Source: Chaunax sp. Z400 (taxonomy: Eukaryota; Chordata; Actinopteri; Lophiiformes; Chaunacidae). From it: 64,000 nt of DNA. Positions 1 to 11,942 of the stretch are shown in pieces. The number at the start of each line of letters is the position of its first letter. Within the stretch, counting starts at the first letter, position 1. The notes beneath the pieces were generated by a model that searched no databases, was not told the origin of the DNA, and saw only the letters and a program-made list of their open reading frames with translations. A program made the translations under genes and the position numbers. The DNA lies in the NCBI GenBank assembly GCA_037577475.1, contig CM075195.1, positions 28,254,899 through 28,318,898 on the forward strand. Direction: 5' to 3'.

Positions 1-2
1 CA

Positions 3-497
3 ACCTGCCTCCTAGACCCCATCCCAACTAAGCTGCTTAAAGAAGTTTTACCCTTAGTCAGCACTTCTCTATTAGATATGATCAATCTGTCATTAGTAAC
101 AGGTTATGTACCACAGTCCTTTAAACTGGCTGTAATTAAACCTCTTCTTAAAAAGCCTACTCCTGATCCAGAGGTCCTAGCTAACTACAGACCTATATCT
201 AATCTTCCCTTCCTCTTTAAAATTCTAGAGAAAGCAGTTTCTAGTCAGTTATGTGATTTTCTACATAACAATAGTTTATTTGAGGATTTCCAGTCAGGCT
301 TCAGAGAGCATCATAGCACAGAAACAGCATTGGTCAAAGTTACTAACGACCTTCAAATGGCATCAGATGAGGGATTTGTCTCTGTGCTCATTGTATTAGG
401 TCTTAGTGCTGCGTTTGATACCATTGATCATCAGATACTACTACAAAGACTCAAATATTTAATTGGCATTAAAGGAACTGCATTAAGATGGTTTAAA
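3..497 (+). mobile_element. LINE reverse-transcriptase fragment, left copy (L2/CR1-like)
   Basis: An open frame runs from the left window edge and encodes part of a non-LTR retrotransposon reverse transcriptase. It has the fingers-region motif YRPISNLPFLFKILEK followed by a motif A block ending in SAAFDTIDHQILLQRL. The fragment is cut on the left by the window. Similarity to the right-hand copy stops abruptly after base 497, before the YxDD box, so it cannot be active. The residue where the family has the first catalytic Asp of motif A reads Gly (LGLSAAFD instead of LDLSAAFD). Assignment to the L2/CR1 group is from recalled family likeness. Confidence 0.88.
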
Positions 498-519
498 GAT
501 GGTCTCCTGCCCTCATAAG

Positions 520-1835
520 TCTATTTTTAGAACATACAGTAAAGGCAGAGCCAAAGACATCTCGTTTCTAGAACTGCAATTTATCATGAATGGAAGAAAT
601 TAAAAAGGTAGATTAGCATTAGCAATATTGGTATGATCGATATGCACCAAGCACAGGCACACATTAAAATTTCTTGTGAAATTTTCTAGTTTTGTCTTTT
701 TGTTTCACATTTGGTGGATCACGCCCTCTTTGATGAGAAATTAGTTTCAAATAAAATGTAATAGGCCAGTTTTTCAAAGAGGGCTGGTGTAGGTCACATA
801 CACACTCACAAGCACAGAGATATCTGCTGCAAGATCAAATTATTTTAAGAAATGTTTTTTACCAAATCTTGGCACAAACCATAAGTATATGTGCAGACAG
901 ATATTAGGAGAAGAGAGAGGGAGAAAAAACTGTCAGTATTAAGGTTTCCCCGTAATGCTGTCAATATGATATACCAATAAACCCACCACTGTGCCAGTGA
1001 TGGCTGAGAGGAAGAGCACAACTAACTAGTAAACATATAAGCAATGCTGGATTTAAAAGTAACTTTTAAAAACTGCTTTTTAAATGTTTTACAAGGCAGA
1101 AAATGATTCCAACACATTTGTTTGGACCTCAAGTGTGTACTCATGAGTAATGCAAACATAATTTTTGTTTGGTTATAAGAAAGCTCTACATGGACCCTAA
1201 GTTAGGTTAGCATGTGTAAAACCCTGCTGTGTGCTCAGAAGTTCCTCCATTCAGCAGATATAGTTCAAATGTCTTGTATGCATGTTTGCAGGTGAAGCTT
1301 CACTCATAAGAAATGATGTCAATACATCATGAAAAGAGAATGCACACCTGCTTGTGGTTTGAAATACTACAGGCGTAACAACGTAACTGCTTCTCCTTCT
1401 GAGCTCATCCTTCACCATCTCTATCTGCTGTCACTGAGATACTCCCTGAAACACATCAAACTGTTCTACAATGCATTGATCACAGAGCCTAACACACATA
1501 ATTTTGCTCTCAGCCAAAATCACAAGCATAGTCAGCTTTGTGTCACTTTGAAACATGCATATCTTCCTCACCTCAACCTCCTCATCAAAATCCAGGGCTC
1601 TGATCAGATCACAGATTCTAATAGCTACAAGGATACTGAACATTTTCCTTCTATTACTTTTATGAATCGTTTAACTCATACATCGATCTGTAACAGAGTG
1701 ATGCATTGAAAGTTGGCTTTAATGAATGTTTTTAAAGATAAAATAACTGAGAGTGACCTGGTTAACCAATAATTGTCAGTAGTCAATGATTATCCAGCAT
1801 CCATAACTGTTTATTGTCTATATTTACTGCCTCCA
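520..1835. other. Noncoding interval, nothing recognised
   Basis: AT-rich DNA downstream of the broken LINE. A 126-codon open frame at 1329-1709 has no recognisable domain and no splice or promoter context, so I do not call a gene. Confidence 0.5.
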
Positions 1836-2130
1836 GTCAGGAGGTTGTTTTCACCCATGTCCGTTTGTTTGTCAGTAGGATTACAAAAAAAAACTTCTTG
1901 ACAGATTTCTGTGAAAATCGGTGGATGGATGGGGAATGGGCCCTGACAGAACCCAGAATCCAGAGGAGGGGTGGGTTCAGGAATTTGTTTAGAATGTTGC
2001 TTAACATTGTTAAACCTGCTGAGCCAATCTCCACACAACTTTGTGGAGAGGTGGTGCATGGGTCAGACAAACTTAACAGACCTGCAGGATTATTCGGCCT
2101 CGGCGGATGTACACTTACTTATTGCCATTC
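1836..2130 (+). repeat. Interspersed teleost repeat, 'gcaggattac...aaactac' family
   Basis: Begins near GGAGGTT, continues through a GTTTGTTTGT stretch and AGGATTAC, then 'gtgaaaatcggtggatgg', 'aacattgtta' and 'ctttgtggagaggtgg', and ends near 'ggcctcggcgga'. The same ordered blocks recur at about 2451, 5870, 6350 and 55500 on this strand and at about 13185, 30838 and 50735 on the other. This identifies a dispersed element rather than a gene. Its class is not clear to me. Confidence 0.75.
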
Positions 2131-2450
2131 TACATATGACAATTGATCCATCATTGATTTTAACATCATGAAAGGATTTGCTGCTGTTCTGGAAAGTTGA
2201 AATGGGAACATTTTCACAATTTAAGATTTTCGCAAATATTAGATTAATCAAAAAATTAAAATAACCATCTGAACTCATATCTGCAGTGACTTATCCAAGA
2301 AACCTGCAAAAGGGGTTCACTGGAAACAGTTTTGTTTTCAGTAAATTATAGAAACTAATTACTGAAACTTTGTCAAAATAAAATCTGAATCAGTGCATGT
2401 TTCCACCCTTTATGCAAATATAAAGAGCACATGGGAAGATTCCATCATTA

Positions 2451-2476
2451 CAAGGAGGTTCTGTTTTCACCTGTGC

Positions 2477-2508
<32 letters not shown>

Positions 2509-3110
2509 TTGTTGTTTTGGTTGGTTGATTGTTTGTTAGTGGATTAGTTGGTTGGTTATTAGCAGGATTATGGATGAATTTCCACAGAATTTGATAGACG
2601 AGGTATGGGCCAGGAAAGAGGCCATTAAATTCTAGTGCAGATCCAGATAGAGGGAGGATCCTGGGATTTTTTTTTTTTAACTTTTAACTTTTTAACCTTT
2701 TAACTTTTTAACTTTTTAACTTCTTTTAAGTTTTAACTTAACTTAACTTCTTTTTAATCATCTAGGGGTTAAAATTACATGATCAGGCATTTTTTAAAAC
2801 AGTTTCCCTCGTGACACAAAAACTACTGAACCGATTTCCACAAAACTTTGTGGAGGTGTGGCACATGGCTCAGGCAAACTAAACAGACCTCTCTAGGATT
2901 GGTCAGCCTTGGCGGAGGTTTGTGCTCTGCTGAGTGACATTTGAGTTCCCTCAAAAGTTTAGTGGAGGGTTGGGCTGATAAAGAGTTGATGCAGACCCAG
3001 ATGTGGATCACAGATTTTTTGTTGTTGTTTTGGTCTGTTAACATTGTACGATAGGGCATGTTTTGACGTTTTTGTGAATTTGCCAATAAATAAGTTATAG
3101 GTGTGAATAA
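2451..3110 (+). repeat. Second and partial third copy of the same dispersed repeat, with TTTTTAAC expansion
   Basis: Starts at 'aaggaggttctgttttcacc', passes a (CTGT)n(TTTG)n run and the AGGATTA block, and ends at 'cttggcggaggtttgtgctctg'. A local expansion of TTTTTAAC-like units occupies about 2670-2760. A further piece of the family, with 'aacattgtacgatagggcat', runs from about 2955 to 3110. Confidence 0.7.
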
Positions 3111-4872
3111 AAATATCAAGTATATTTAGTTGACTAACATTAATGAATATGTATGAGTCAGGATAGATCCAGATCATTATCCCAATCCAGGAGACCAAAA
3201 TACAGCTTAACAGGAGGCTAATCCGGATTTACTCACACTCACTGCGTGGAAACAAAAAAGTCAAAAAGTGCTCCCACAAATTATTTATTTTATTATTTTA
3301 CAATTATTTTCATTATATTATATTATTTGTAATCTCTTAATCTCTTTTTATATAAGAATATCAAAACACCAAATATTTGTTGGCGCACCTGGACCAAGGC
3401 TTTGTCTAGTGTTGGAATACATCCAGACACATATTAGTATCGTTTTGATCGCTGTCATTTTTATTAAATTCAAATCACTTTTCCTGCAGCAGTTATCTGC
3501 CATGGGTCTTGAATGGCTTCTGTATCAAAAAATTGTTGCTGGTGTTATGTTTTTTAAGCCATTGATAATATGTACCTGATAAACATTTGTGAGAAGCTTT
3601 TGTTGTGTCCTGGTCTGGTTCTATTGCCTGATTGCTCCGTTGATTGTTAGTATGAGCTCTTTGAGTGCTTCCTAGTTTCTGTGTAAAAAAGGTGTAGGAC
3701 AATGCAAACTCAGAGACTCTGAAGCGTCTTATTTCCAGTTTCCCGATCTACAGAGACTGGATCCACTAAACAGGTACGGCAGCAGCACTAATGATAGTAG
3801 TGACAGTAATCATGATGGCAGATCATATATGGAAGAGCTAATTCCAGGTTGAACAGCTTAGAGTGACAATTGTGAATGATAACTGGGGTGATAATATCAA
3901 TTTTGTTCAGGTAAAGTTAGTTTTTATTTATACTGTATAGCTCAGTATTATAAATTACAATTTTCCTCACGGGGACCCTCAATATAGATCAGGAAAACTC
4001 CCCAAGAAAACCCTTTAATGGGGAAAAATGGAAGAGCAAAAGAGGAGGAATCCTTGTCCTTACAGATTTAGATTTACATTAATAATAAAAATAATACTTT
4101 GTAGTGATATTTTGCCCTTTTCTCAGGTCTTGTTCTAGTTACAAATCCCTGAAGCTTGAAAACTGTGGCATGACAAGTTATTGTTGGCTTAATTCTGTCA
4201 TTTATTCAATGGCAAGTCTTCAAACTCTTATTCTAACAGTGCTAAAGCTCCTCTCAGAGAAGTACCATAATCTAGTGAACAGTTTTTTTACTTTGTTGTT
4301 TGAACAATAATTAAAGACTAGAAAAGACATTTTGAGTGTGCCTGATGCGTCTCTGGATACTAACATCGCCTTTTCTAAGGAAGCTTTAATAGCAGTATCA
4401 CAGAGGCTCAAAGGCTACATGCTGTGTGTGTCATTGAAGAGGAAACTATCCCTGCACAGCCTGTAGTAATGGTAGTAATAGGAGGAGTACTATTCTCAAG
4501 TAGTAGAATAAATTAATGGTGATAAACACGTGGAGAGAGAGAAGAAGAAAGTGGCCACCATTAAAAATAGCTTAATGAGAGTAGCCAGACTAAGACATAG
4601 TAGTATTTAGCAGTACCTATTTACTCACAACTAATTACTTTAATAGTAGAAGTAGCAGAAGCAGTAGTAAAACATGTAGTAGTACTTTTAGTATTACTTC
4701 TTTAGGTCCAGTTTCTTGTTATGGGTTATGTACAGTTAAAAAGGACAAGACTCTACCGCCAAAAATAGCTTAATGTGAGTGAACCAATCAGAGCAGAGGA
4801 ATGAGATGATTGGAAGTTTAGCGAGTCAATCAACGTCAGCTGTGTGTATCTGGGGCCCGAAAATGAAGATTT
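3111..4872. other. Noncoding interval, nothing recognised
   Basis: AT-rich sequence with scattered GTA/TAG triplets around 4450-4700. Open frames are short and carry no recognisable domain. Confidence 0.45.
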
Positions 4873-4965
4873 AGGGGCCGTTTACACAACAGCGGTTTTA
4901 CCCTAAAACAGTGAACTTTTGTTTGTTTACACAACAAAGGCATTTTCAGGGCCTGAACATTCAAT
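4873..4965 (+). repeat. Fragment of hAT-like MITE ('GGGGCCGTTTACAC' family)
   Basis: The start AGGGGCCGTTTACACAACA resembles the reverse complement of the right end of the element at 8132-8807, which reads CAGGGGCTGTTTACACGAC. Only a short piece is present and the other end is not clear. Confidence 0.45.
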
Positions 4966-5004
4966 CTTTTGAAAACGGTCAAATGCAATGCACAATACAT
5001 CCGT

Positions 5005-5165
5005 CCGTCTGAATGTCTCCTGAACCACTGCAGGGAATTTCATTATGTATAGTGCAATCGTCCCCTTGGACTCCAGGATGAACTGAGTAGAATTTGGTGA
5101 TCAGAGGTCAAGGTCAAGGTCACTGTCACCTCTCAAAACACACTTTTGGCCATAACTCATGAATT
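5005..5165 (+). repeat. Dispersed repeat with 'aaggtcaaggtcactgtcacc' core
   Basis: Contains 'cctgaaccactgcaggga', 'ggactccaggatgaactga', tandem AGGTCA units near 5107 and 'ttggccataactcatgaatt'. I recognise this order of blocks as a widespread teleost repeat. The AGGTCA half-sites resemble nuclear receptor half-sites, but repeat origin explains them. Confidence 0.5.
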
Positions 5166-5869
5166 CATGTTCTAATTATGGCAAAATTTCAAACAAATGT
5201 CTAATCATGACATTTAAATTTTTTTTTATCTACATTCATATGTTGGTATTATATCCTACTTCAAATGTATTTTTGTATGCATGTTATTACATTCATTACA
5301 TAAGACACATATTTTAAGTTTGTACATTAAAAAAAACATGTAACAAAAATATTTGCTTTCATTGATCTTTTTCCAGAGGCTTCGTTGTTGTTTGTACTTA
5401 TCACAGCTTAAGTGAGCAACCAAACCCTCCACACATTCATTCAGCAGTTTCAGCTCTAGTTTCCCAAAGATTTAAGTTCTCTTAATATCTTATTATCTAA
5501 TGAGTTAAATCATTTGTCTTTTGATGCAGTCAACTTTGTCTCTTGTCCAGAAGTCTGATGCACTTGTGTCCACGGTGTGAAATGAGCCACCTCAGTACAG
5601 TAGTTGTCGGCTGACAGGGAACTAGTACCGACATCCTCTGAGTCATTTACACTGCAGCTAGCTTCTAACAGTGCAGGTACAGCAGCATGTTTTAAGCTTT
5701 GACATTTTACAATTTGCAGCTTCTTCTAGTTTTATCAAACTCTGTTTTAATGGCCAACAGAGTGAACACATAAAGGGAATTTGCCTGTTTTTTCTTAATA
5801 ACTGTACACAGTAATAAAGTTTCTGCTGTCGCCCACCACAACCTTATTGGTTTTGCTGATATTGAGCTT
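5166..5869. other. Noncoding interval, nothing recognised
   Basis: AT-rich and without a convincing coding, RNA or repeat signature. Confidence 0.4.
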
Positions 5870-6150
5870 CAGGTGATTTTCTCTGCCAAGGATGTCATGT
5901 TTTCATTGCCATTTGTTTGTTGTCAGTTTGTCTCTTAATTAGCAGAAAATCTCAAAAAGTTCTAAATGGATTTCGGTGTAATTTTGTAGAGAGGTGGGGA
6001 ATGGAGAGGAGGTGATTCGATTTCCAGTAACATCCAGATCAATGTGTGGGTCCAGGAAATTGTTTTCTATTTTCTTTAACATTGTGAGACAGGGCATTTC
6101 CTGACACAACAACAACAACAACAACAACAACAATAATAATAATAATAATG
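5870..6150 (+). repeat. Copy of the 'gcaggattac' repeat ending in (CAA)n(TAA)n
   Basis: Shares GTTTGTTTGTTGTCAG, 'gatttcggtgtaattttgta' and 'aacattgtgagacagggcat' with the copies at 1836 and 2451. It is followed by a (CAA)n then (TAA)n run at about 6102-6150. Confidence 0.65.
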
Positions 6151-6231
6151 ATAAATATGCAGTTTGTTGGCATTATATTTTAATAACATTTTTCCATCTA
6201 AACTGTGAAATACTACAGTAGTATATATGTA

Positions 6232-6309
6232 CAGTACCAGTCAATAGTTTGAACACAGTTTCCCATTCAAGTGGATGGGAAACTGTGTCCAAATTTTTGA
6301 CTGGTAGTG
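6232..6309. mobile_element. 78-bp palindromic Tc1/mariner-type MITE
   Basis: Two inverted arms of about 38 bp nearly abut. The left arm begins CAGTACCAGTCAATAGTTTG and the reverse complement of the right arm begins CACTACCAGTCAAAAATTTG. By eye, 33 of 38 positions match. The element is bordered by TA on both sides (6230-6231 and 6310-6311), as expected for Tc1/mariner insertion. The arm sequence resembles fish Tc1-like terminal repeats. It encodes nothing. Confidence 0.8.
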
Positions 6310-6349
6310 TATGTATATTGTTTGTCACTCTAATGTCATCATAATTACC

Positions 6350-6480
6350 TCCACCATGAAGGTTATGTGTTCAGTTAGTTTGTCTGTATGTTTGTTTGTT
6401 TGTTGTTAGCAGGATTACGCAAAAACTAATGGATGGATTTGCATGAAATTTTCACCAAAGATGGATCCTAGCATATCCTA
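6350..6480 (+). repeat. Copy of the 'gcaggattac' dispersed repeat
   Basis: Contains 'acctccaccatgaaggttat', (GTTT)n, GTTAGCAGGATTACGCAAAA and 'gatggatttgcatgaaattt', matching the reverse complement of the copy at 13185-13385. Confidence 0.65.
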
Positions 6481-7485
6481 GATTAATTTAATGATTATTT
6501 TAGTGATTCAATTTTGATGATGATCTGCTGGAATAAGGACCTGTGTCCACCAAAGCCTTTTCTCCCAGCTGAAAATACCAGGTGATCTCCTGAAAACGCC
6601 CAGCTGGGAGTGCTTGAGAGCACTTTGGAGGTGCAGCGTTTTTCAGCTGAGGCTCTCTGGTTGCTTTGATACAGAATATCCATGAAAGTGATTTGTGTTG
6701 CAAGGACCTAATTTTGCGTGTTTTATTAACAAATACTGAGTGTACAAATGGCAGAACAAGGTAGAGGACTTGCTCTGGCCCTGGATGAAAGGAAGGCTGT
6801 AGGAAGTAGGGAGAGAGGACAGACCTGCAGGTCTATGTGGGTCCCGCCCCTCCTCCACTGTGATTGGACGGCTGGGTAAAAAGTGACAGTGACGAGCCCC
6901 GCGTTTCACCCAAAGTTGAAAATTGTTCAACTCTCAGCGACCAGAAAAAAAGGCCAAACATTCAGCGCTCAGCGCAGAACAGACGCTCAGCGCCTCATCA
7001 TGCTACTAGTGTTTATAGTGTAAATACATGGCGCTCTCATAGCAAATAGTTAAACAAGTATGCTGGCCTCAGGAAAAAATGCTTTGGTGGTCCTAACACC
7101 TGTCTTCATATTTGGTGTTTAACTTACTTCTCTTCCTTTAATACTCTTGTTGGTTTGTACATGTGCAAACTGGTAGAAGTACAACTTTGTGATATTGCAA
7201 AATCACAAATATAAACAAAGTCGTCTCTACATACAGTATAACAAGAGTCTAGACAAACTGCACCTTGACGGCTGTGCAGAGGCAGAAATCTAGTTTTAAC
7301 TCACCGTGGACTTTTGACTATTTTAATGAAGGATTTTGTCTTTCATTGCTTTGTCTTGAACATCGTTATTTGTGTAAAGAGAGTAACAATGTGAGTAAAA
7401 CAAGTGCAATGCATGAGGTTGGAGAGATGGATAAAAGATGACAGCATCAGTGAGCCATTTGAGTTGGACTAGTTGGTTACTATGG
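6481..7485. other. Noncoding interval, nothing recognised
   Basis: No domain-bearing open frame. A short imperfect palindrome around TTTTCTCCCAGCTGAAAAT / AAAACGCCCAGCTGGGAG lies near 6558-6610, with CAGCTG boxes, but I cannot assign a role. Confidence 0.4.
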
Positions 7486-7767
<282 letters not shown>

Positions 7768-8131
7768 ACACACAATCTTTTAGAGCCTGACCTTCTTCAG
7801 TCCCTCTTTCACTGTCATAACATCACTCACACCCGGCCCACTCCGAGCCTCCCACCAACATAATGACATTTGCATACAGATGTCTCACTTGTGCTGATAA
7901 TGCATGCATGTATGTGTGTGTATGTGTGTGTGTGTGTGTGTGTTTAGGCTGTGACTATAATCAGCTGACATCTGAGTACAGGTTCAGGCTTGAGGGCAAA
8001 GCAGGCTGTGCAACCTTGTGAAAAAAAAATCCTCATTACAATCATTAACACAATCATTATCACAAGTACGACAACTTCTTTGGCGTGGAAAATAACACAG
8101 ACACACACACACGCACGCAGTAATGTGAGCA

Positions 8132-8807
8132 CAATGGGGCCCCGCTTAAACGGCAACGTTTTAGTTGTTTTTAACCGTTTTTTCTCTGCGTTTTTAAAAC
8201 CTGCGTTCACTCGGCATCGTTTCTGAAACGACCCTCGTACACAAGGATCCACAAACACGACTGAAAACGCTGTAGTCTGTAGGCCAAGGCAGTAATTGGT
8301 GGTGTAACTTCAAAATAAACACCACAGAATAAGATCACAGTGGTGGTTCAGCAAATCTACATTGGAGGAGCATAAATAAATTCAACAGTCTTTTGCACAA
8401 ACTAAACCGAACAGTCTGATGTTGTAATTTTGTTGTTGTTCTGGTCATAGTCGGCTGTTTGCTGTGTGTGTACATGACAAAGGCTGGCAGGAACCGCAAT
8501 AGGCATTTATATTTTATTCATTTAACCTTTATTTAACCAGGAAAAAAAATAACCCGTTGAGATCAAGGATCTCTTTCTGTGCCCTGGCCAAGAAGGCAGC
8601 AGCTGACGTCAGACATGCACGAAGCGAGGTTGTGTCGTCATTGTTTTTAGTTGCGGCGGCGTTTTGAAAAGTCTCCAATCTGGAGCCCCTTTTTAAAAGT
8701 CTGCGTCTTCAGGACCCTAAAACGCCGTTTTCGTATAAACAGACGGCCAAAACGCAACAAAAAGTCTCCATTTTTTGGTGAAACGTTCGTCGTGTAAACA
8801 GCCCCTG
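8132..8807. mobile_element. Non-autonomous hAT-like MITE, about 676 bp
   Basis: The right end, read inward, begins CAGGGGCTGTTTACACGAC. The left end begins CAATGGGGCCCCGCTTAAAC and then CGGCAACGTTTTAG. The interior is rich in AAACG/CGTTTT motifs, such as AAAACGCCGTTTTCG near 8718. The flanks resemble a degraded 8-bp duplication (aatgtgag on the left, aatagtgag on the right). A separate repeat (8516-8606) sits inside it. No transposase frame is present. Confidence 0.6.
8516..8606 (+). repeat. 'TTTAACCTTTATTTAACCAGG' dispersed repeat, nested copy
   Basis: The motif TTTAACCTTTATTTAACCAG is followed by 'gttgagatcaaggatctctt' and 'ctggccaagaaggcagcag'. Related copies lie at about 30419 and 51190. 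It is nested in the MITE at 8132-8807. Confidence 0.7.
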
Positions 8808-9221
8808 AATAGTGAGAGCTTGGTGCAGGAAGAGAGGATGGAGTGATGGAAGGCTTGAGGATAAACGACACTAACTAGTTCACTGTGCCTGGCAGACACA
8901 AGTAAAGAAGGCATTGAGTTGAATTCATCGGGACCCCTTTCCAAATTTGTGGCCCTGCCCCCACCCTCCTCCACCCTCTTTCACTTCTTCTTCTTGTAGT
9001 GTTTTCTTCTCTTGCCTCATGAAACAAGCCACCTACACTTTAGGACATCTGCTAAGCTGATTTTCTGGAGCTTAGCAGCACCACAGTGGTATCAAAGAGA
9101 TTATATGAAACAACATCCAACTCTGGCTTTGTACTGTGTTTCAATAACGCAGCGCTGTGTGACTGGGCACATGTGTTTGTGCCTCTTCGTCTCTATTGCG
9201 CACTCGCCTGTGCACAAGCTC

Positions 9222-9223
<2 letters not shown>

Positions 9224-9270
<47 letters not shown>
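9224..9270. repeat. (TG)n microsatellite
   Basis: Uninterrupted TG run of 47 bp. The interval 9271-9803 around it holds no recognised gene. Confidence 0.97.
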
Positions 9271-9273
<3 letters not shown>

Positions 9274-9801
9274 GCTCAGTGTTACGGTGCCATAAGTCAC
9301 AGAGCTGGTGTAATACAGTCGGATCTGGAGTGTGAGCGCTTCTTTGCATACAAGGATTCATAAAGCGTAACCAGAAGCTGCTTCAGAGGATCTCCCTCTC
9401 TTTGTTTTTGAGCCAAGCCCATTATCACTGGAGAATAATCATCTTCACAAAATAAACTTTTGTTTGGTGACGCTGTAAATCCACTAAATGTAGGAGTTGC
9501 TGTGAAAGGCCTAGCAATCATATATATGCACTCAGTGTCTGTTTAGTGTGTTGATTTTTCTTGCTTCCTTCAGATGAATATTTCTCCACAGAGTGCATGC
9601 ATCTATTTGTTTTTCATTTGGTACTGAAAGGGTGCTTCATGAAGCGAAGTGACTGTATCTTACTGCATTATGCATGCATCATGGCTAACGCTTTGTAACT
9701 ATCCACACACGTAATTAAGTAGTGAAATGTAATAATGTCATTTATCCCTCTGGGTTTAGGGTTTGGATAATTGCTGCAGAGTCAGCCTACTGTGCACTAG
9801 A

Positions 9802-9803
<2 letters not shown>

Positions 9804-9876
<73 letters not shown>
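9804..9876. repeat. (TG)n microsatellite
   Basis: TG run of about 73 bp. The open frames that cross it are products of the repeat. Purine-rich DNA follows at about 10005-10080. Confidence 0.97.
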
Positions 9877-9879
<3 letters not shown>

Positions 9880-10079
9880 TGTGCGAGACCACGGTTGTAT
9901 GCTTGCTTTTTTTCATCCTCATGTGTGTAAGAGATCAAGAGGAGTTCTCGTTTAGGTTTTTTCTTTCTTCCCAACAGCTTTCACTTTTTGTGTTGGCTAA
10001 CTAGAGAAAAAAAGAGTGGAGAGAGATGAGAAGGGGGAGGGAGGGATGGAGGAGGGGGGGTGAAAGAAGAAAAGAGAGC

Positions 10080-10330
10080 AAGCCAAAGAGCATCGGGTGC
10101 TGTGTCAGTCTGATATTTTCCATAGTGACAGCTGGGCCCAGAAGCTCAGAACCTTTTCTTCTGGCACACAAAGCCCATTAAGTATGCCACTCGCTCAATG
10201 GCCCCCGCAGCCTCCAAATTGCTCCAAGCTCCTCCCTAAAGTGTGGCAGCCTTTGTCATTGTAATCAGGCCTTGTATGTGAAGTGCTGCCTGTATTTACC
10301 GCAGCTCGGGGTGCATATTTGCCCAGCCTA
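10080..10330. promoter_or_regulatory. Candidate conserved noncoding element
   Basis: A complex, repeat-free stretch between microsatellites. It contains TGACAGCTG at 10126-10134 (a TALE-type TGACAG overlapping an E-box CAGCTG) and TTTGTCATTGTAATCAGG near 10252. The texture resembles vertebrate enhancer DNA. Without a cross-species alignment this is only a candidate. Confidence 0.25.
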
Positions 10331-11062
10331 CTGCTGCTGGGTGAGCATAGGAGGGAGAGAGAGGAGAGAGAAAAATGAAAGAGCTGAAGAACGAGTACAG
10401 ATAGGTTTGGTGATCTTTAAAAAAAAGAGGAGGGGAGAGGTGATGGAAATAGTTGCCAACATGAACGAGAGAGAGGACGAAAGGATGCAAGGGTCAAGTG
10501 TGGAGAGATGGTGCAGAGACTCAGGATAGAGAAGGGGAAGTGCAGAAATCAGCAGAAGGGAGGCCTCCAAGAATTTGACTTGTGGGAGACGACAGGGGTC
10601 AGCCAGTCGACCTCAACAGGGGGACCGACTGTGTGAGCGCTATGATGCTAGTCTGGAACTGTGGGGTGGAAAAGGAGGGGTGTGACAGGAAGGCTTATTT
10701 ACAACAGCCTCAGATCACTCGAGGCGTTACTGTGCACCTTAAGAGATTCATGCTGGACGATAAGTTAGAGAGAGGAAGTAAGAAACTCCCACAGTTAGTC
10801 CAGGTTAGTGTAACTGATAGAGGGGTACAGCAGACAGACAGAGGAGCAGACCACACAGAGAAGTGGAGCGATGTGATGCCTTTTGGCAAAGCTGACCCTA
10901 TTCCACGTGTCAACCCCCCCGTGGAGAGGCCCAAGCTGTGGATCGGGTTGGTTAGGTAGTGGAGGGTGGGGGTTGGTGCAGAGATGACGGTCATCCAAAG
11001 TGGCATCCAGACCAAACTTTGTCTGTCTCTTTGGCCTTTTTCTTTCACACAGTTAAAGAAAA

Positions 11063-11063
<1 letters not shown>
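10331..11063. other. Noncoding interval, purine-rich on the + strand
   Basis: GA-rich DNA with a 125-codon open frame at 10582-10959. The frame has no recognisable domain and probably reflects the purine-rich composition. Confidence 0.4.

Positions 11064-11151
<88 letters not shown>
11064..11151. repeat. (TG)n microsatellite
   Basis: Perfect TG run of about 88 bp. Confidence 0.97.
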
Positions 11152-11152
<1 letters not shown>

Positions 11153-11669
11153 ACGCACGCCTGTTAAACATTCATAAGTACCACAAAAGAGACAGGAAGG
11201 AGAAGCATAAGAAGTGAGTAATGAGGAGCCAAAGGCGGTTTGTGTGTTTATAAAGAAAATGCTGGGATATTTTACATACACTATCAAAGCTGATTATGTT
11301 GAAGGACAGCTTCACAGTTTCTCAGATCTATCTTCAAATGGCAGTCAGGTTTCCATACAGTATGTACTCTGAAACAGCTTTTGATTACCTCCTCCCCTTG
11401 TTCACACTGGTCATTAAGGGCCTGACACACCAGGCCGGTAGTCGGCTGTCGGATAATTTTAGCGAATTGGTGTGCGTCTGTGGTCTGAGTTTTTGCGGTG
11501 TTTCCGGCACAGCTGGTACTAGTCAACCCTTGTCAACTGACTTTTGGCTGATTGAGCATGTTGAATGGGTGGTGGAGCCCATCGGTGAAAGAAATCCCTC
11601 TAGCCTTGTTCGTACAGAGATAGAAAACAATGCCACAACACAGTCCCTTCTCTACAGCGACTTTGTTTG

Positions 11670-11942
11670 TTCACACAGAACAACACACTGGCGGAACAAC
11701 ACCGCTCCAGTGCCTGATTTTAAAAAGTGCGTCGGCGTTCCATGAGCAAAGGAAGTGTGAAGTAAAACACAGCATCCTGCCTTTCCACCTCACATTCAGG
11801 ATGTGATTTGGCGCTGTTACTGCCTCCACTGCCGTAACAGTGGTGGAACAAACAGACACCCCATTGCACCCTCAGTGCGTTAACACAGAACGCTGGGGCG
11901 GAATAAAGGCACACAAAGCCCACAGTGAAAATGCTGTGTGAA
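11670..11942. mobile_element. MITE, family shared with 49096-49563
   Basis: The ends are TTCACACAG at 11670 and its reverse complement CTGTGTGAA at 11934-11942. The right arm read inward (TTCACACAGCATTTTCACTG, then TGCCTTTATTCCGCCCC) matches the left arm of the element at 49.1 kb (TTCAGACAGCGTTTTCATTC, then CGCCTTTATTCCACCC). No coding capacity. The transposon superfamily is not certain. Confidence 0.6.

Noticed and set aside
10582..10959. 125-codon plus-strand frame
   Set aside because: Purine-rich stretch without domain or conserved look.
11416..11480. Start of another MITE ('ggcctgacacaccaggccgg')
   Set aside because: Only one end is visible; no matching inverted end was found nearby, so borders cannot be set.
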